A stretch of DNA of 46,662 nt from Rhizophlyctis rosea (lineage: Eukaryota > Chytridiomycota > Chytridiomycetes > Rhizophlyctidales > Rhizophlyctidaceae), in assembly GCA_027596075.1 (NCBI GenBank), contig JADGJC010000295.1:2476-49137 (forward strand). Direction: 5' to 3'. Positions 9,830-22,124 of the stretch are shown here, piece after piece. Every line of letters begins with the position of its first letter. The first letter of the stretch is position 1. The translations under genes and the position numbers were made by a program. The notes below the pieces were generated by a model that was given only the letters and a program-made list of their open reading frames with translations, was not told the DNA's origin and ran no database searches.

Positions 9830-10969
9830 AAGGTACCATCGTAGCCTCGACTCCTATTGGCACCTCTGGCATGCCGAACATACCCTTGAGAAATAATTGG
9901 AGGAGGTTATAGGCAAATTTGAACTTTGTGATAAGTTCGTATACCCTGGGTTAGTATATATGTAGTAGACTTAGTAGTGATTGGAATTTCGCACACCTTG
10001 TATTGTTGATGCCGTTCATGTAGGAATTTTTGGGTTTTGCTGCGCTTGTAATGTCGATGCCGTTCCTTGTTGTCTGTATTTACAATGTATATGTAACCGT
10101 ACAATATGGACAATTTTGCATCAGAGACCTTACATTGTAAGCGAATCAAATTCTGAACGTGCTTGACGTCATTGAGGTGAAGGTGCTCCATTCTTGTTCC
10201 GTTGAGTCCGTTGGTCGAAACGGGCAGGAAAGATACAACTTGTAAACGGACGGAGTCAAGTGGGAAATATCCGAAACTCGACTTTGCATGCACCCAGAAT
10301 TGGCAGATGACGGAAGGTTAAAACTTGCACATGCATTTGCTGACCATGATGGATTTTCGAGCGTTCTTTCCTGAACGAAAAGTCAAAGACCAACTCGATT
10401 GAAAGTATTGAAAAAGCTTGATCTACGTTCACATCCTCCGGTGTATAGGACCCCTACTTCAACCCCACATTCGAGTAAAGGTTTTACTTATCACGTGCGT
10501 ATAACCACGTGACCACAGTGGGATGTTGTCGCCATTCAAACGCTCCCCACCACTTTCGCCAGAACTTGCCAACTTCCATCTGCTCATCTACTTCATCTGG
10601 CATGTACCACTAAGGGGTGCGCCGGTCTGCACTCTGTACGTTCGCTTTTGAGGAACCTGACATATAAGATAGCATAGATAGGGCTTTACATAGGCAGTCC
10701 CTTATTGACTCTGGCGCACTAGTTGCTGGACCAACTTTTTGGCCCTGCAGACCGCCCCTGCGATTGACTACTCTTCAGGTGAGCATACATCAGCCCTTCG
10801 ACCTATATTTACTCCAGGTGGGGTCCGAGCACACAAGAAGTCAAAACATACGACTGTGTCCATTCTTTACGTACGGTGACGCTGACCTGGCTACTCCTCG
10901 TAGTCGATAACCTCGAACTCATATAACCTAACCCCCACCTCCCGATTCACACCGCAAAACCCCACAACC
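9830..10969. other. Intergenic, about 1.1 kb
   Basis: No supported gene. A 128-codon minus-strand ORF (9907-10293) is AT-rich and has no recognisable features. The right half is presumably the promoter of the AP-1 gamma gene and contains a palindromic pair of CACGTG motifs. Confidence 0.5.
10491..10512. promoter_or_regulatory. Palindromic pair of CACGTG motifs
   Basis: TCACGTG at 10491-10497 and CACGTGA at 10506-10512 form a symmetrical pair, 8 bases apart, about 460 bases before the AP-1 gamma start. This fits binding of bHLH factors. The symmetry makes it more convincing than a single site; the regulated gene is not certain. Confidence 0.45.
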
Positions 10970-13900
10970 ATGTCCACCGCCCAACAATTCTTCAATAACG
11001 TCGAGAAATACATCCCGAAACTCGGCGTCCTCCGCCTCAAAGACCTCATCAAGCAAATCCGGGCCTGCAAGACCGCCGCGGACGAGCGTGCGGTCATTGC
11101 GAAGGAGTCGGCGTTCATTAGGACGAGTTTTAAGGAGGAGAATGTCGAGACGAGACATATCAATGTTGCGAAGTTGCTTTATATTCATATGTTGGGGTAT
11201 CCGGCGCATTTTGGGCAGATGGAGTGTTTGAAGTTGGGTGAGTTATTGTGGCCTGTGGGGTGAAGGGGGGTTGGTGGGCAAGTGCGGGTGAACGAGGGGT
11301 GCGAAAGGGCGGTATAGGCGGAGCGGCTGGGAAGATGGATCTGCGGCATGGGTTGAGGAAGTATGAGAGGGGACGGCGGCAGCTATCGAGAAAGCACACC
11401 CCTCAATGCGTGAATATCTGCTAACCTAATTCAATTCACCCACAGTCGCGTCGCCAAAATTCGCCGACAAGCGCCTAGGATATCTCGGAATCATGCTGTT
11501 GTTGGACGAGAACCAGGAAGTTTTGACCTTGGTGACGAATTGTTTGAAAAAGTGAGTATTCATGTATCTTCCATGCATATCTGCTGAGGAAGGCTATGCT
11601 CAAATATTTGGATCTTTCCAGCGACATGAACAACTCGAATATGTACGTGGTGGGACTAGCGCTGTGCACTTTGGGCAACATCTCGTCGCAGGAAATGGCG
11701 CGCGATCTTTCGATGGAGGTTGAGAAGCTTTTGGGGAGTTCGAATACTTATGTTCGGAAGAAGGTGGGCTTTCTTCTTTGGAATTTTTCATAGTCTCCAA
11801 TACCATTTGTCTGAATACTTTCTCCGCGCTCCTTACAGGCAGCACTCTGTGCCTTGCGGATCGTGAAGAAAGTGCCGGATTTGTTGGAGAACTTTGTACA
11901 GCGGGCGAAGAATTTGCTGAATGAACGCAACCATGGAGTTTTGTTGACGGGTGTTACGTTGCTCATTGAGATGTGTCAGATTGATCCGGAGATTACGAGT
12001 GATCTTCGCAAGGTTGGTAGAATCAAATTGGCCTTTTTTTTACATTTCAAGGAACATCTGATAATCCCCGGTATACAGAACGGGGTCGGCACGCTGGTTA
12101 GGCATTTGAAGAACCTTGTGACGGCGGGGTTCAGCCCTGAGCATGATGTTAGCGGTGTTACGGATCCTTTCTTGCAGGTTAAGGTTTTGCGGTTGATGAG
12201 GATGTTGGGGAAGGGGGATGCGGATGCGAGTGATGCGATGAACGATGTTTTGGCGCAGGTTTATTCGTCTTCATTCTACTTTGGGTGCGCGGAAATCTAA
12301 GGGGATTTTTTAGGTGGCTACAAACACCGAGGCCTCAAAGAACGTCGGCAATGCTATTCTGTATGAGACCGTTCTTACAATCATGGATATCGAGAGTGAA
12401 AACTCTTTGCGAGTGTTGGGTATCAATATCCTTGGGAGATTTTTGGCCAACCGTGATAACAACATTAGGTATGGGTGATTGATTGAGTGCGTTCGGGATC
12501 AGTTTCATTGATCACAACATTACAGATACGTCGCCCTAACAACCCTAACCAAAACCTGCCAAAACAACCCCAACGCCGACTCCTCCGCCCTCCAACGTCA
12601 CCGCTCCACCATCCTCGACTGCCTCCGCGACCCGGACGTCTCCATACGCCGGCGCGCCCTAGACCTGTCCTTCTTCCTCATCAACGCGCAGAACATCCGC
12701 ATACTCACGCGGGAGCTGTTGTCGTTTTTGGAAATTGCGGAAGGCGAAGTGAAGAATAGTGTTGCGGTTCGGATTTGTGATTTCGCGGGGAGGTATCGCC
12801 CTAATAAGCGGTGGGAAGTTGATACGGTTTGTCGGGTTTTGAGAGTTGCGGGGAGTTATGTTGATCAGAGCGTTGTGAATCATTTTGTGAAGATTGTTTC
12901 GACGTCACCGCCGGAATTACAACAATACGCTGTTCGGAAAATTTACAACATCGTTAAAATCGAGGGTGAAAAGGCGCAGACTCAGGAAGGGTTGCTGCAA
13001 GCTATGGTTTGGTGTGTTGGGGAGTATGGTGATGTACTTGTTGCGGCGAATGCGACGAGTGCGGGTGCGGGTGGGGAGGAGGAGGAGAGTGGAGCTGATC
13101 CGGGGCAGGGGGAGTATCAGGCTGCGCCTGCGGAGGGAGAGGTTGTGGGGATGTTTGTGGAGCTTTTGAGGGGGCCGTATGCCACGGTTACGGTTAAGGA
13201 GTATTCGGTTACGGCGCTTGCGAAGTTGACGGGGAGGTTTAGGGATTCGGGGGTTGTTGAGTGAGTATCTCCTTTATGAGCCGGATTCTGCTTTTTCCGT
13301 CTTGGAAGGGGGTTTGCGGTTCACTTGTCTTTGCTTGAGATTGTGAGTAATGCTGATGGGCCTTGCGTCTTGACAGACAACTCCGCACACTTATTGCGAA
13401 ATATCAAGTCAATATGGAGGTGGAGCTTCAGCAACGTGCTGTGGAGTATGACAGGATTATGGGGCTTGATGAGGAGACTAGGTATTAGGCGTGCTTTTTG
13501 TCGTGGGGTTTCAATTGCTCCCTTGCGTTGATGGAAAGGCTAATTGCGGGCGTTGGTCACAGAGCTGCATTATTAGAGCGTGTCCCTGTTTTGGAGAGCG
13601 CGTTGAAGGAAGAGGCTAAGAAGGGGTCTGGTGTTCCTGTTACAGGTAAATTCGATGTTGAGGAGTAATGATGTAGGGTTCGTTAACTGAAAGAAACTAT
13701 CGTAGAATCTGCGCCGGCCGCTGCTGCACCTTCGGGAGGAGGCGAATTGCTTGGAGGGTTGAATGATGATTTGATGGGGTTGAGTGTTGGTGGGACGGGT
13801 GGCGGTGCGGGTGGAGCGGGCGGGGATATTTATAATATGGTGTTTGGAGGTGCGAGTGGTGGTGCTGGTGCTGGGGCGGGAAAGAGTGATGTAAGTTGTG

Positions 13901-14775
13901 TGCTGGTTTTGGAATGTCGGGCGTAAAGTTTTCCTCGCGCGAAATTGGCTGATTGTGATTATTTCACACATAGAACATTATGGACTTGCTTGGCGGTATT
14001 GGGTTGGGATCTACACCCGCTGCTACGTCCGCTCCGTCAGCAGCACAAGCACCCAAGCCCAGCACGGATCTTTTGGGTGATTTGTTCGGCGGTGGGCCAG
14101 CTCTTTCTCCTGCGCCGGTGTCTGTGACCGCAACTCCATCTACTATTTCGGCGGATCCGTTGGGAGATTTGTTGGGTGGGTTTGGTGGTGGTGGTGCGGT
14201 TGGTGGTGGCAGTGGGGGAGCGGAGAAGAAGAGTTATGTGTGTTATGATAAGAATGGGTTGAGGATTACGCTTTTGCCGAGTAGGGAGGCGGCGATTGAG
14301 GGTGTTAATTTGAGGGTTGAGGCTACGTTGGAGAATTTGGGGGGTGTGGGTGTTGCGGGGGTTGCGTTTCAGGTTGCTGTGCCTAAGGTGAGGATTTGAT
14401 GTGATTTGGGATGTTGTTAATTTGATGTGTGGTTTTAGGCGTCATGGGTTCTTATGTATTGATTTTATGTCTTCGTCGCAGACGCAAACGATTGTATGGC
14501 TCCAAGCACTTAGTTCTACGGATATTCCGCCGGGTGGGCGTGCGAACCAGATTATGAGGATTGATAATCCGAAGAAGGTGAGTTTTTTTTGGGTCATGTT
14601 TTGGTGGTTGGTTTCTGCATCCCATTGGACTCTACAATCGCTCATCCACTTTTCCTTATCCCCGCATATGCAGGCACCCATCCGCCTTCGACTAAAAGTG
14701 ACGTATAATGTTGGCGGACAACAGGTGGATGAGATTGTTGAGTTTTCTGGGTTTGATGCGTCGTTGTGGGCTTGA
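10970..14775 (+). CDS. APL4: AP-1 complex gamma-adaptin
   Basis: Large subunit of the clathrin adaptor AP-1, which sorts cargo at the trans-Golgi network and endosomes. Thirteen exons: 10970-11237, 11446-11551, 11622-11763, 11839-12012, 12079-12258, 12314-12468, 12526-13260, 13377-13481, 13563-13645, 13706-13890, 13974-14387, 14482-14577, 14674-14775; together 914 residues in frame. The trunk shows [65 protein letters not shown] and [15 protein letters not shown]. The hinge is Gly/Ala-rich with repeated LLGG, LLGDL and LLGDLF, which look like degenerate clathrin-box motifs. The C-terminal ear starts near [16 protein letters not shown] and ends [18 protein letters not shown]...SLWA. Intron 3 and others use GTGGGC or GTTGGT donors beside the usual GTGAGT. 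Cargo in yeast includes Golgi proteases such as Kex2, encoded at the left of this window; neighbouring position alone proves no link. Confidence 0.95.
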
Positions 14776-15677
14776 TGAATCTAGTTGTGAAGAGATGGGT
14801 GATGGAAGGGGTGGTGGAATGATGGCTATGCCGGCGCCAGATTTTGCGGGATGAATCATGTTTTTTGTTTTTGTTTTCTTGATTCGATGAAAGAGGTTTG
14901 TTTTTGTGGGAATAGATTATACCGTCAGGGTTTTTTGTCTCTGATACGAAATGTGATTGATTGTTGTGTGATAGGTACTTAATGGTGGATGTGCAAGTAC
15001 ATATATTATCGTCTTCACTGGTAGACCCACGGGACCTTCCCTCACGGATATCCGGAAGTGGATGCAATTTTTCCCATATCGATTTTTCGGTGATGGCACA
15101 GGATACATCAATCAGATCATCCATCTGGTGGGGGCACCTAGGTGAGTCATTTTGTGTCACACAGAAGCGAGCCATTTTGAATAAGGCCCACATCGGGCCG
15201 GAGATTTGGTGGTTGAGATTGAGATTTGTTTGTTGGGACTCGACTTGGGACTCAACTTGGGAGACGCCGTCTGCTGCTGCCTCCTTCGTCTCCTGTTTCC
15301 CACGCTGCTGTTGGTTGCCGAGGGAACAACAACGGCATTAGTGGAGAGCCCCCATCGCCTGCATCACGTCGTAGTACTCGTGCTTGAGCATTCGTATCTA
15401 GCCTTGGAAGGTCACATACTCGCATCGCCAGCTTTGGTCGCGTCGCATAGAGGAGTTGTCCTGTACAAAGCATCTTGGTCTTGCTGGTAAGTGCCATCAC
15501 TCAGCGGAGGCCAAACTCCGTTCCCCCCAACTTTACACGATCTAGCAAGTGGCGGTGGTGATTGGTTGCAGGCTATTCATAGCACTCGTTTCGTTTCCAA
15601 TAGGCGCGTCACTCCCCGCACACCTTAAGTTCGAAGTGATAATCCCATAACCCTAACCACCCCACACACACGCCAAA
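14776..15677. other. Intergenic, about 0.9 kb
   Basis: No supported gene. A minus-strand stretch around 15340-15490 reads in short plausible peptides (for example DQSWRCEYVTFQG, then a stop, then MLKHEYYDVMQAMG), possibly a decayed exon, but I find no start or splice chain. The right end carries a CCCTAACC-type sequence and is the phosphofructokinase promoter. Confidence 0.4.
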
Positions 15678-18600
15678 ATGTCCACTTCATCCCTCAAAGC
15701 CCTCTCCCACCTAACCCTCGCGGCCCCAACGCCCGGACTCTTCAAAGAAACCCTAGCATTCTACTCCATGCTAGGCTTCAAAATCATCTCCGCTCCCTCC
15801 GGCACAGCATCCCCACAATCAACAACTTACCACCCAACAATCGCCCTCAACGAAGCCTGGTTGCACCTCTTCCCGCCTGGTGCGGCTGATCATGCTCATG
15901 AGGCTGCTGAGGGGGGGTATGGGTTGAGTTTAAGATTGATGGTTGAGGAACATAAGTTCTTTGATGAGGAGAAGTTTGCGGAGAAAGTCAGGGCGAAGTT
16001 TGATCGGTTGAGGCAGGAACAGCATGTTCATGATCCCGCTTGGGCTTGTTTTATTGTGGAGGATATTAAGGTTGGTGTTTGGTGTGTCATGCGGGTGTGA
16101 CGAAAGAGGATGGGTGAGTGGATTTAAACAGCGTGCAAGCGCGAAGTAATCAGCGCGAAGCGCCTTTCAATAGCGGGCAAGAACAGTGTAGCGCGAAGCG
16201 CTGGTCAGGCGCGGAGCGCTTATCACTATTGGCGGGCGAGCGCGAAGCGCCTGTTATTAGCAGCCAAGAGTATGAGTAGGATAGTGAGAGCAAGATGCAA
16301 GATAGGCGATGATTGAGGGTCACTGATGCTGAAGCATAATCTGGACGTTGAAGAGTGATACACCATGCTAATCACAAGACATCACAGGCCATTCAAAGCA
16401 CGCTTGAATCCGATGAACACCCGTACCAAACCAACGCATGGCGACCCACCCAACCCAGCGACCTTCTCAACCAAACCATGCCCGTCCCCATCTCCGGCAC
16501 CACCGCCGTCTCATCCGGGCCCGTCCCCATCGCCCTCCTCACCTACGATCCCCTCGGCAACCTCCTCACCTTCACCGACCGCGCAACCCCCTTCGGTTCC
16601 GCTAAAGTGAAGCCCTCCACTCCCCCCGCTGGAAGCCTCACTCGTCGCCGGACGCTCAAACCCGGCCCGCGCGACCCGCTCGCGCATCACGAACGATCAA
16701 AGTCGTCGGAGTTCTTGCCTGCTGATGTCAAGATTGAGAAGAAGAAGAAGATTGGTATTTTGACTAGTGGTGGTGATTCGTCGGGTATGAATGCGGCTGT
16801 GAGGGCTATTACGCGTATTGCGCTTTCGAAGGGGTGTGTGCCTTTTGCTATTTATGAGGGGTATCAGGGGTTGGTTGATGGTGGGGATAATATTAAGGAG
16901 TTGGGATGGGAGGATGTTCGTGGTTTGCTTGCAGTGGTATGTTTGAGTCTTCATGATGATGCTGAGAACGTGCGTTGACTCATCACTATTGTTGATCAGG
17001 GTGGAACTTCCATCGGAACGGCTCGTTGCTTGGACTTCCGAACGCGTGAGGGCCGCTTGAAGGCTGTGTGTAATTTGATCAAGAACGGCATTGACGCTTT
17101 GGTTGTTTGTGGTGGTGATGGGTCCTTGACCGGTGCGGACACTCTGCGGGCGGAGTGGAAGGGCTTGGTGGATGAGCTGGTTTCTACTGGTGAGTGATTC
17201 GACACCTTATCGGACCGATTGTTATTAAGGATTGGGCAGCTCAATGATTGTTTGTCTCTATCTTTAGGCCGTGTGACGGAGGAGGAGTCTGAACATCTTA
17301 GGGAGGACTTGACTATTGTTGGGTTGGTTGGATCTATTGATAACGATATGTCATCTACCGGTATGTCAACTTGTTGACTCTCGGGCGACTGGGCCTTTCA
17401 GACTGATCACCTTTTGTCTGCAGACATCACCATTGGAGCATTCACCGCTCTTCACCGTATTTGTGAATCCGTGGACGCGCTGACGTCAACCGCTTTGTCT
17501 CATCAGCGTGCCTTCGTGGTGGAAGTCATGGGAAGGCATTGTGGATGGTATGGCTTTTTCTGTGTTTCATCTGTGAGCGAGCGTGTTCTGATGGCTTTTG
17601 TTAGGTTGGGTCTGATGGCCGCCATAGCCGTGGGAGCTGATTGGGTCTTCCTTCCTGAACGTCCACCACCGTTGAACATTGCCAAGTATGGTGACGATTG
17701 GGTGAAGGAGATGTGTGATACTATTCGGGAGGTGGGTTCATGCGCTTCTTGTGGATTGTTTGTTTGCGTTGGCATCGATCGTTGAAACACATCCATGCTA
17801 GTACCGCCGCATGGGCAACCGCAAAACCATCGTCATAGTTTGCGAGGGTGCTATCGACCGGCAACTTAACCCAGTCAAGGCTGAGGACGTCAAGAAGATC
17901 TTGTCCGATAAGCTTGGTTTGGATACGAGGGTTACTACTTTGGGACATGTGCAGCGTGGTGGTTCGCCGTGTGCCTTTGATCGGTATTTGGTGGGTTATG
18001 TCCGTCGTGCGATATTGCGTAAAGGCAGGGTGTTCATGGATGATTTTTAGGCAACTGTTCAAGGTGTTGAAGCTGTTGAAGCTGTGCTTCGTAGTACGCC
18101 TGGTACACCTGCTCCTATGATTGGTATGAGTCAGAATAAGATTATTTCGGTGCCATTGATGGAGGCTGTTAAGTTGGTGAGTTCTTCATTGCGGTGAATG
18201 TAGGTTGATAGAGTTGGTGATTGACGTTGTATTTCTACGCTGTAGACGCATGAGGTGGCGGCTGCGATTGGGAAGAAGGACTTTGCCCGCGCTATGGAGT
18301 TGCGTGATCCGGATTTCACGGCAGCGTATGATGCGTATATTGAGAGTACGATTATTCAGACTGGTCCTCAGTCGAAGCAGTTGCCTGCAGATCAGGTAAG
18401 GCAACATCATTCTACATGTAGGTGTATTGCGGCAACTAACTCTTCTCATCCGCAGCGAATGCGCATCGGTATCATCCACACCGGTGCACCCGCAGGAGGA
18501 ATGAACGCCGCGACCCGTATCGCTGCCCGGTTGTGTCTCAACCGCGGCCACGTTCCCCTCGCCATCCGCAACGGTTTCTCCGGTCTCGTCCGCGACGAAG

Positions 18601-19880
18601 TCACCACCTTGAACTGGCAAGAACTCGTCGGCTGGCAAGTCCGCGGCGGGTCAGAACTAGGTACCAACCGTGACCACCCTCAACCCCTTCCGGGAGGTCC
18701 CGCCATCTCACCCAAGGGCAACGGCGCGATGATCGATCTCGGTCTTATCGCGTACGCGCTTCAGAAGCATGATATTAATGGGTTGTTGATTATTGGTGGG
18801 TTTGAGGCGTACACGTCGCAGTTGGTCTTGACGCATGCTAGGAGCAGTTATCCGGCTTTCTGTATCCCGATGGTGCAGCTTCCGGCGACTGTGAGCAATA
18901 ATGTTCCTGGGACGGATTATAGTGTTGGGAGTGATACGGCGTTGAATGCTATTGTTGAGGCGTGTGATAGGATTAAGTTGAGTGCGAATGCGAGTCGGAA
19001 GAGGGTGTTTATTGTTGAGGTTCAGGGTGGGAATTGCGGGTATGTATGCGGTGTCATTTGAGTCACACTTCCGTAGGGAGGACAACGTTGGCTGATAACA
19101 CCCTGCATCTTCAGGTACTTGGCAACCGTTGGTGGTCTCGTAGCCGGCGCCACGACCGTCTACATCCCCGAAGATGGCATCAATATTGACATCCTCCAAC
19201 GCGACATCAAGCACCTATGCAAGCGCTACGCGGCCGAAGACCGCCGCGGCATCCCCAACGAAGGCCGTGTCATCCTCCGTTCCGAGCTCGTCTCCACCGA
19301 CTGCTACACGACCGACATCGTCTCCCGCATCTTCCGCACCGAAGGCAAGGGACTTTTCGACTCCCGTACCGCGACGCTAGGTCACCTCCAACAAGGTGGT
19401 GTGCCCTCACCTCTGGACCGTGTCCGTGCTACACGTTTAGCAGTCAACTGCATCAACTGGCTCCAAACCGCCGCAGGTGAAGCTCGGGCCTCTGCCCGCC
19501 CCAAACCCATCGTCAAACGTGACGGTACACCCGCCATCCCCAACCAAATCTACACCACGCGCGCAGACCATTCCTGCGTCATCGGCATCCGCGGCGCACA
19601 AGTCGTTTTCACGCCCGTTGCAGATATATATCAGGAAGCTGATGTTGTTACGAGGCGGGGGAGGACGGAGTGGTGGATGGATTTGAGGGAGTTGATTATG
19701 ACGCTTGCGAAGTATAATTATACGGAGGATGAGGATGTTAAGGTTGATATGTTGAAGTTTAGGAAGGGGGGACGGGTAAGGAGGGGGTATAGTGTGCATG
19801 AGGGGGTTGTTGTTGCTAGTGATGGGGAGGCGCCGCAAGAGCCGCCTGAGGAGGGGCGTTATCATAGTGATGAGCATTAG
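15678..19880 (+). CDS. PFK1: ATP-dependent 6-phosphofructokinase with N-terminal glyoxalase-fold domain
   Basis: Phosphorylates fructose 6-phosphate, the committed step of glycolysis. Eleven exons: 15678-16070, 16388-16936, 17000-17189, 17268-17360, 17424-17547, 17605-17731, 17802-17990, 18051-18176, 18246-18395, 18456-19039, 19115-19880; 1096 residues in frame. Residues about 1-170 resemble the glyoxalase-like N-domain of yeast Pfk1/Pfk2 ([30 protein letters not shown]). The N-half is catalytic: [40 protein letters not shown] with the catalytic Asp, MGRHCGW, GHVQRGG. The C-half has GGFEAY and [12 protein letters not shown] in place of GGDGS and IDND, so it is regulatory, as in other eukaryotes. 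Intron 1 (16071-16387, 317 bases) is by far the longest and holds a hairpin cluster. The Arg/Ser-rich linker ([15 protein letters not shown]) before the catalytic half could be phosphorylated. Confidence 0.95.
16139..16250 (+). repeat. Cluster of GCGC-GAA-GCGC mini-hairpins in PFK intron 1
   Basis: Within about 110 bases there are four complete short hairpins and one half copy: 16153-16163, 16190-16202 (5-bp stem AGCGC/GCGCT), 16209-16219 (loop GGA) and 16240-16250, with a broken copy at 16139-16147. The complete GAA copies share the core GCGAAGC, the same core as in the intron of the sulfite-reductase fusion 12 kb away. Spacers between copies are unrelated to each other. Confidence 0.85.
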
Positions 19881-20228
19881 TGGGTTTGTGGGTGGAGGTG
19901 AAGGGAGGGTTGTTAGGGTGTAGGACGTAGGTAGATTCTTTCATTCCTCTTTCTTTATTTTAATTGTGGGTTGTGGGAGTACGGTTTTTGGCGGTTGCTT
20001 GTGTAGTTTCCAATGATGATTATTCTTCAACGAGAGCGATGTTCCCATTATGGCTGTGATATCAATTTTATTGGGCTGACACTGTACGTACAATTCATCG
20101 CCTTGCTTAATCGAAGCCATTCCTATTCGCTGAAGATACACGATCAGAAATGTGCACTGTGTCCTTCTCCTGAGCAGTAAGATGCATGTAATTATCTGTG
20201 CCATGTGCATTTTTTGCAATCCGCCTAC
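19881..20228. other. 3' flank of phosphofructokinase
   Basis: About 350 bases, T-rich, with no gene or notable structure beyond normal 3' flanking sequence. Confidence 0.5.
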
Positions 20229-21260
20229 ATCAAGAACTCTCCGGACCGCACCACATCACACCTACTTTGATGCCACCCCGTAGCTCCATGTCTTGGCGAT
20301 ACGCCTGTAACCAATCCATGAACCCCTTTTCCCGAGTACCCAACTCCCGGAAGCGGGGATAACATGAATCGATGGGTCGACAGCACCGAGCGTAGTTGCG
20401 CGAAAAAGAACATGCTACAAGCAGCGGGGGTGGCGGTTGGGCGGGTGGTGGGTGGAGTGTCCTTGGTCTTGGTGGGAGGGCGAGTTGAGAGTGGTTGGTC
20501 TGCCACTCTCCGTCCGATAAATGTATTTAGGATGTGTAGTTTGCTATTCAGAACCACACAATGTCAAGATACTTATCTGTTTCGTGAGGTTTCCTTGCGT
20601 CCCTTGTACATCAAGACCCTCCGCAAACCGCACCACACCAAGCACCACCTTTCCACCTCTTAGCTCCATTGTCTCGGCGATACTTCTGAAACCAACGCAT
20701 GCAGTCCCTTTCCCGAGTACCCAACTCCCGGAAGCGGGGATTGCATGAACCAGCGCCAGTCGACAACAGACCGAGCGTAGTTGCACGAAAAGCACATGCT
20801 ACAAGCCGCGGAGGTGGCGGTTTGGTGGGGTGGTGGGTGGAGTGTCTTGGCCTTGGAGGAGAGTGGAGTAGAGAAGGGTGTGTGCGCTCTCGTCCACTGA
20901 GGAGCAGAACGGAATGAGAACTGTGTAGTATGCCATTCAAATGCGGAAAGAGACCCATAAAACTTATCTGTTTCGTGTGGTTTCCTTGCGTCTCGTGTAC
21001 ATCAAGAACCTCCGCAAACCACACCACGCCACACCACCTTTCCACCTCTTAGCTCCATTGTCTCGGTCGATTCAACCTGAAACTGATCCATGAACCTCCT
21101 TTCCCAGGTACCCAACTTCCGGAAGCAGAGGAACGTGGACCAGCCAGTCGGCAGCAGGCCAAGCGTAGTTGCGCAAAAAGCACATGCTACAAGCCTCGGA
21201 GGTGGCGGTTGGGGGGTGGTGGGTGGAGGTCTTGGGCGTGTGTTGGTGGAGTTGGCGCTG
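20229..21260. repeat. Three-copy direct tandem array, about 380-390 bp per unit
   Basis: Copies start near 20229, 20608 and 20998. Anchors such as CCCGAGTACCCAACTCCCGG at 20331 and 20712, with a diverged version at 21103, give steps of 381 and 391 bases. Further shared blocks are TTAGCTCCATTGTCTCGG, GAGCGTAGTTGC, ACATGCTACAAGC and GGTGGCGGTTGGG. Copies have diverged by substitutions and small indels, so the duplication is not recent. On the minus strand each copy can be read as similar peptides (for example SPLPGVGYSGKG in two copies), but stop codons and frame changes differ between copies. I recognise no element family, and no terminal inverted repeats or target duplications were found. Confidence 0.8.
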
Positions 21261-22124
21261 TGTGAATGGAGGGTTGGTTAGGGGGTGTAGGCTTGTGACG
21301 AAAAGTTGACGAAGGAGTGCGTACCTTGCGCGCGTGAAAATTGATGCGTGGGACAAGTGTCGAGGGCCGGGGGGAGAGAGAGGGTGGTTCCGGAAGGTCT
21401 TTGTTAGGAAGAGATAGATGAGCAATTTGTTCCACATCGATAGAATTGATACTGTGAGACGCACCATGGGAAAGCACGAAGAACGAACCTAAAAAGTCAG
21501 GAGAACCACAAAAGGTGAAAGAAACGCAAGCCGGTGAGGATATGGTGAGCTAGTGCTAGCAAAAGTTTTTATGTTTTCGCAGCTGGTAAAGAAGGAATGT
21601 TGGTTAGACGTCAATTGGTCGTAAATGTGCGCATTTGCGGAGGTGTCAGCTACTCACCCTGACGTGTGTGCATCACTGAAGGCGGTTTCCAAAACGTGTT
21701 ACGTGTTATGGCAGGTAGAAGATAGGAGTTGCAGACGTTTGCGGGAAGGAGCGAGAGGTTTGACAGTGAAAGTTGGTTTGCGTGGGAATGGTGACTGGTG
21801 TCGAAGTTGGGAGATGGAAGTGGATGAAGAAGGGAAGGGTTGAATGAATGAAGCCAGAATTGAAGGAAGGATGGCTGATTGGCAGTGATTGGCTGGGGTG
21901 ATGTAATGGCTGATGTAATAATGCACAACTCTGGTTGATGAGTGATGACAGATCCATAACTGTGCCACCATCAGGAGTGAATTCCAGGCCCAATGGCTGC
22001 ACTAGATACTTGGACTGGCCCACTCGGAGGGACCCTGACTTCCCCTGACTTCCCCATGACGCCGTCTGTATAAAATGAGGTCAATCGTCTTCCCCAAATA
22101 CAAAACAATACCGCATTCCCCAAT
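21261..22124. other. Unassigned, about 0.9 kb before the assembly gap
   Basis: No supported gene. A few short purine-rich ORFs occur on the minus strand (21187-21477, 21650-22023), dominated by Pro, Ser and His, as expected from compositional bias. Confidence 0.4.

Noticed and set aside
15206..15490. Leu-rich open frame that looks like a membrane protein
   Set aside because: No ATG, and the hydrophobicity follows from CT-rich DNA; no family signature.
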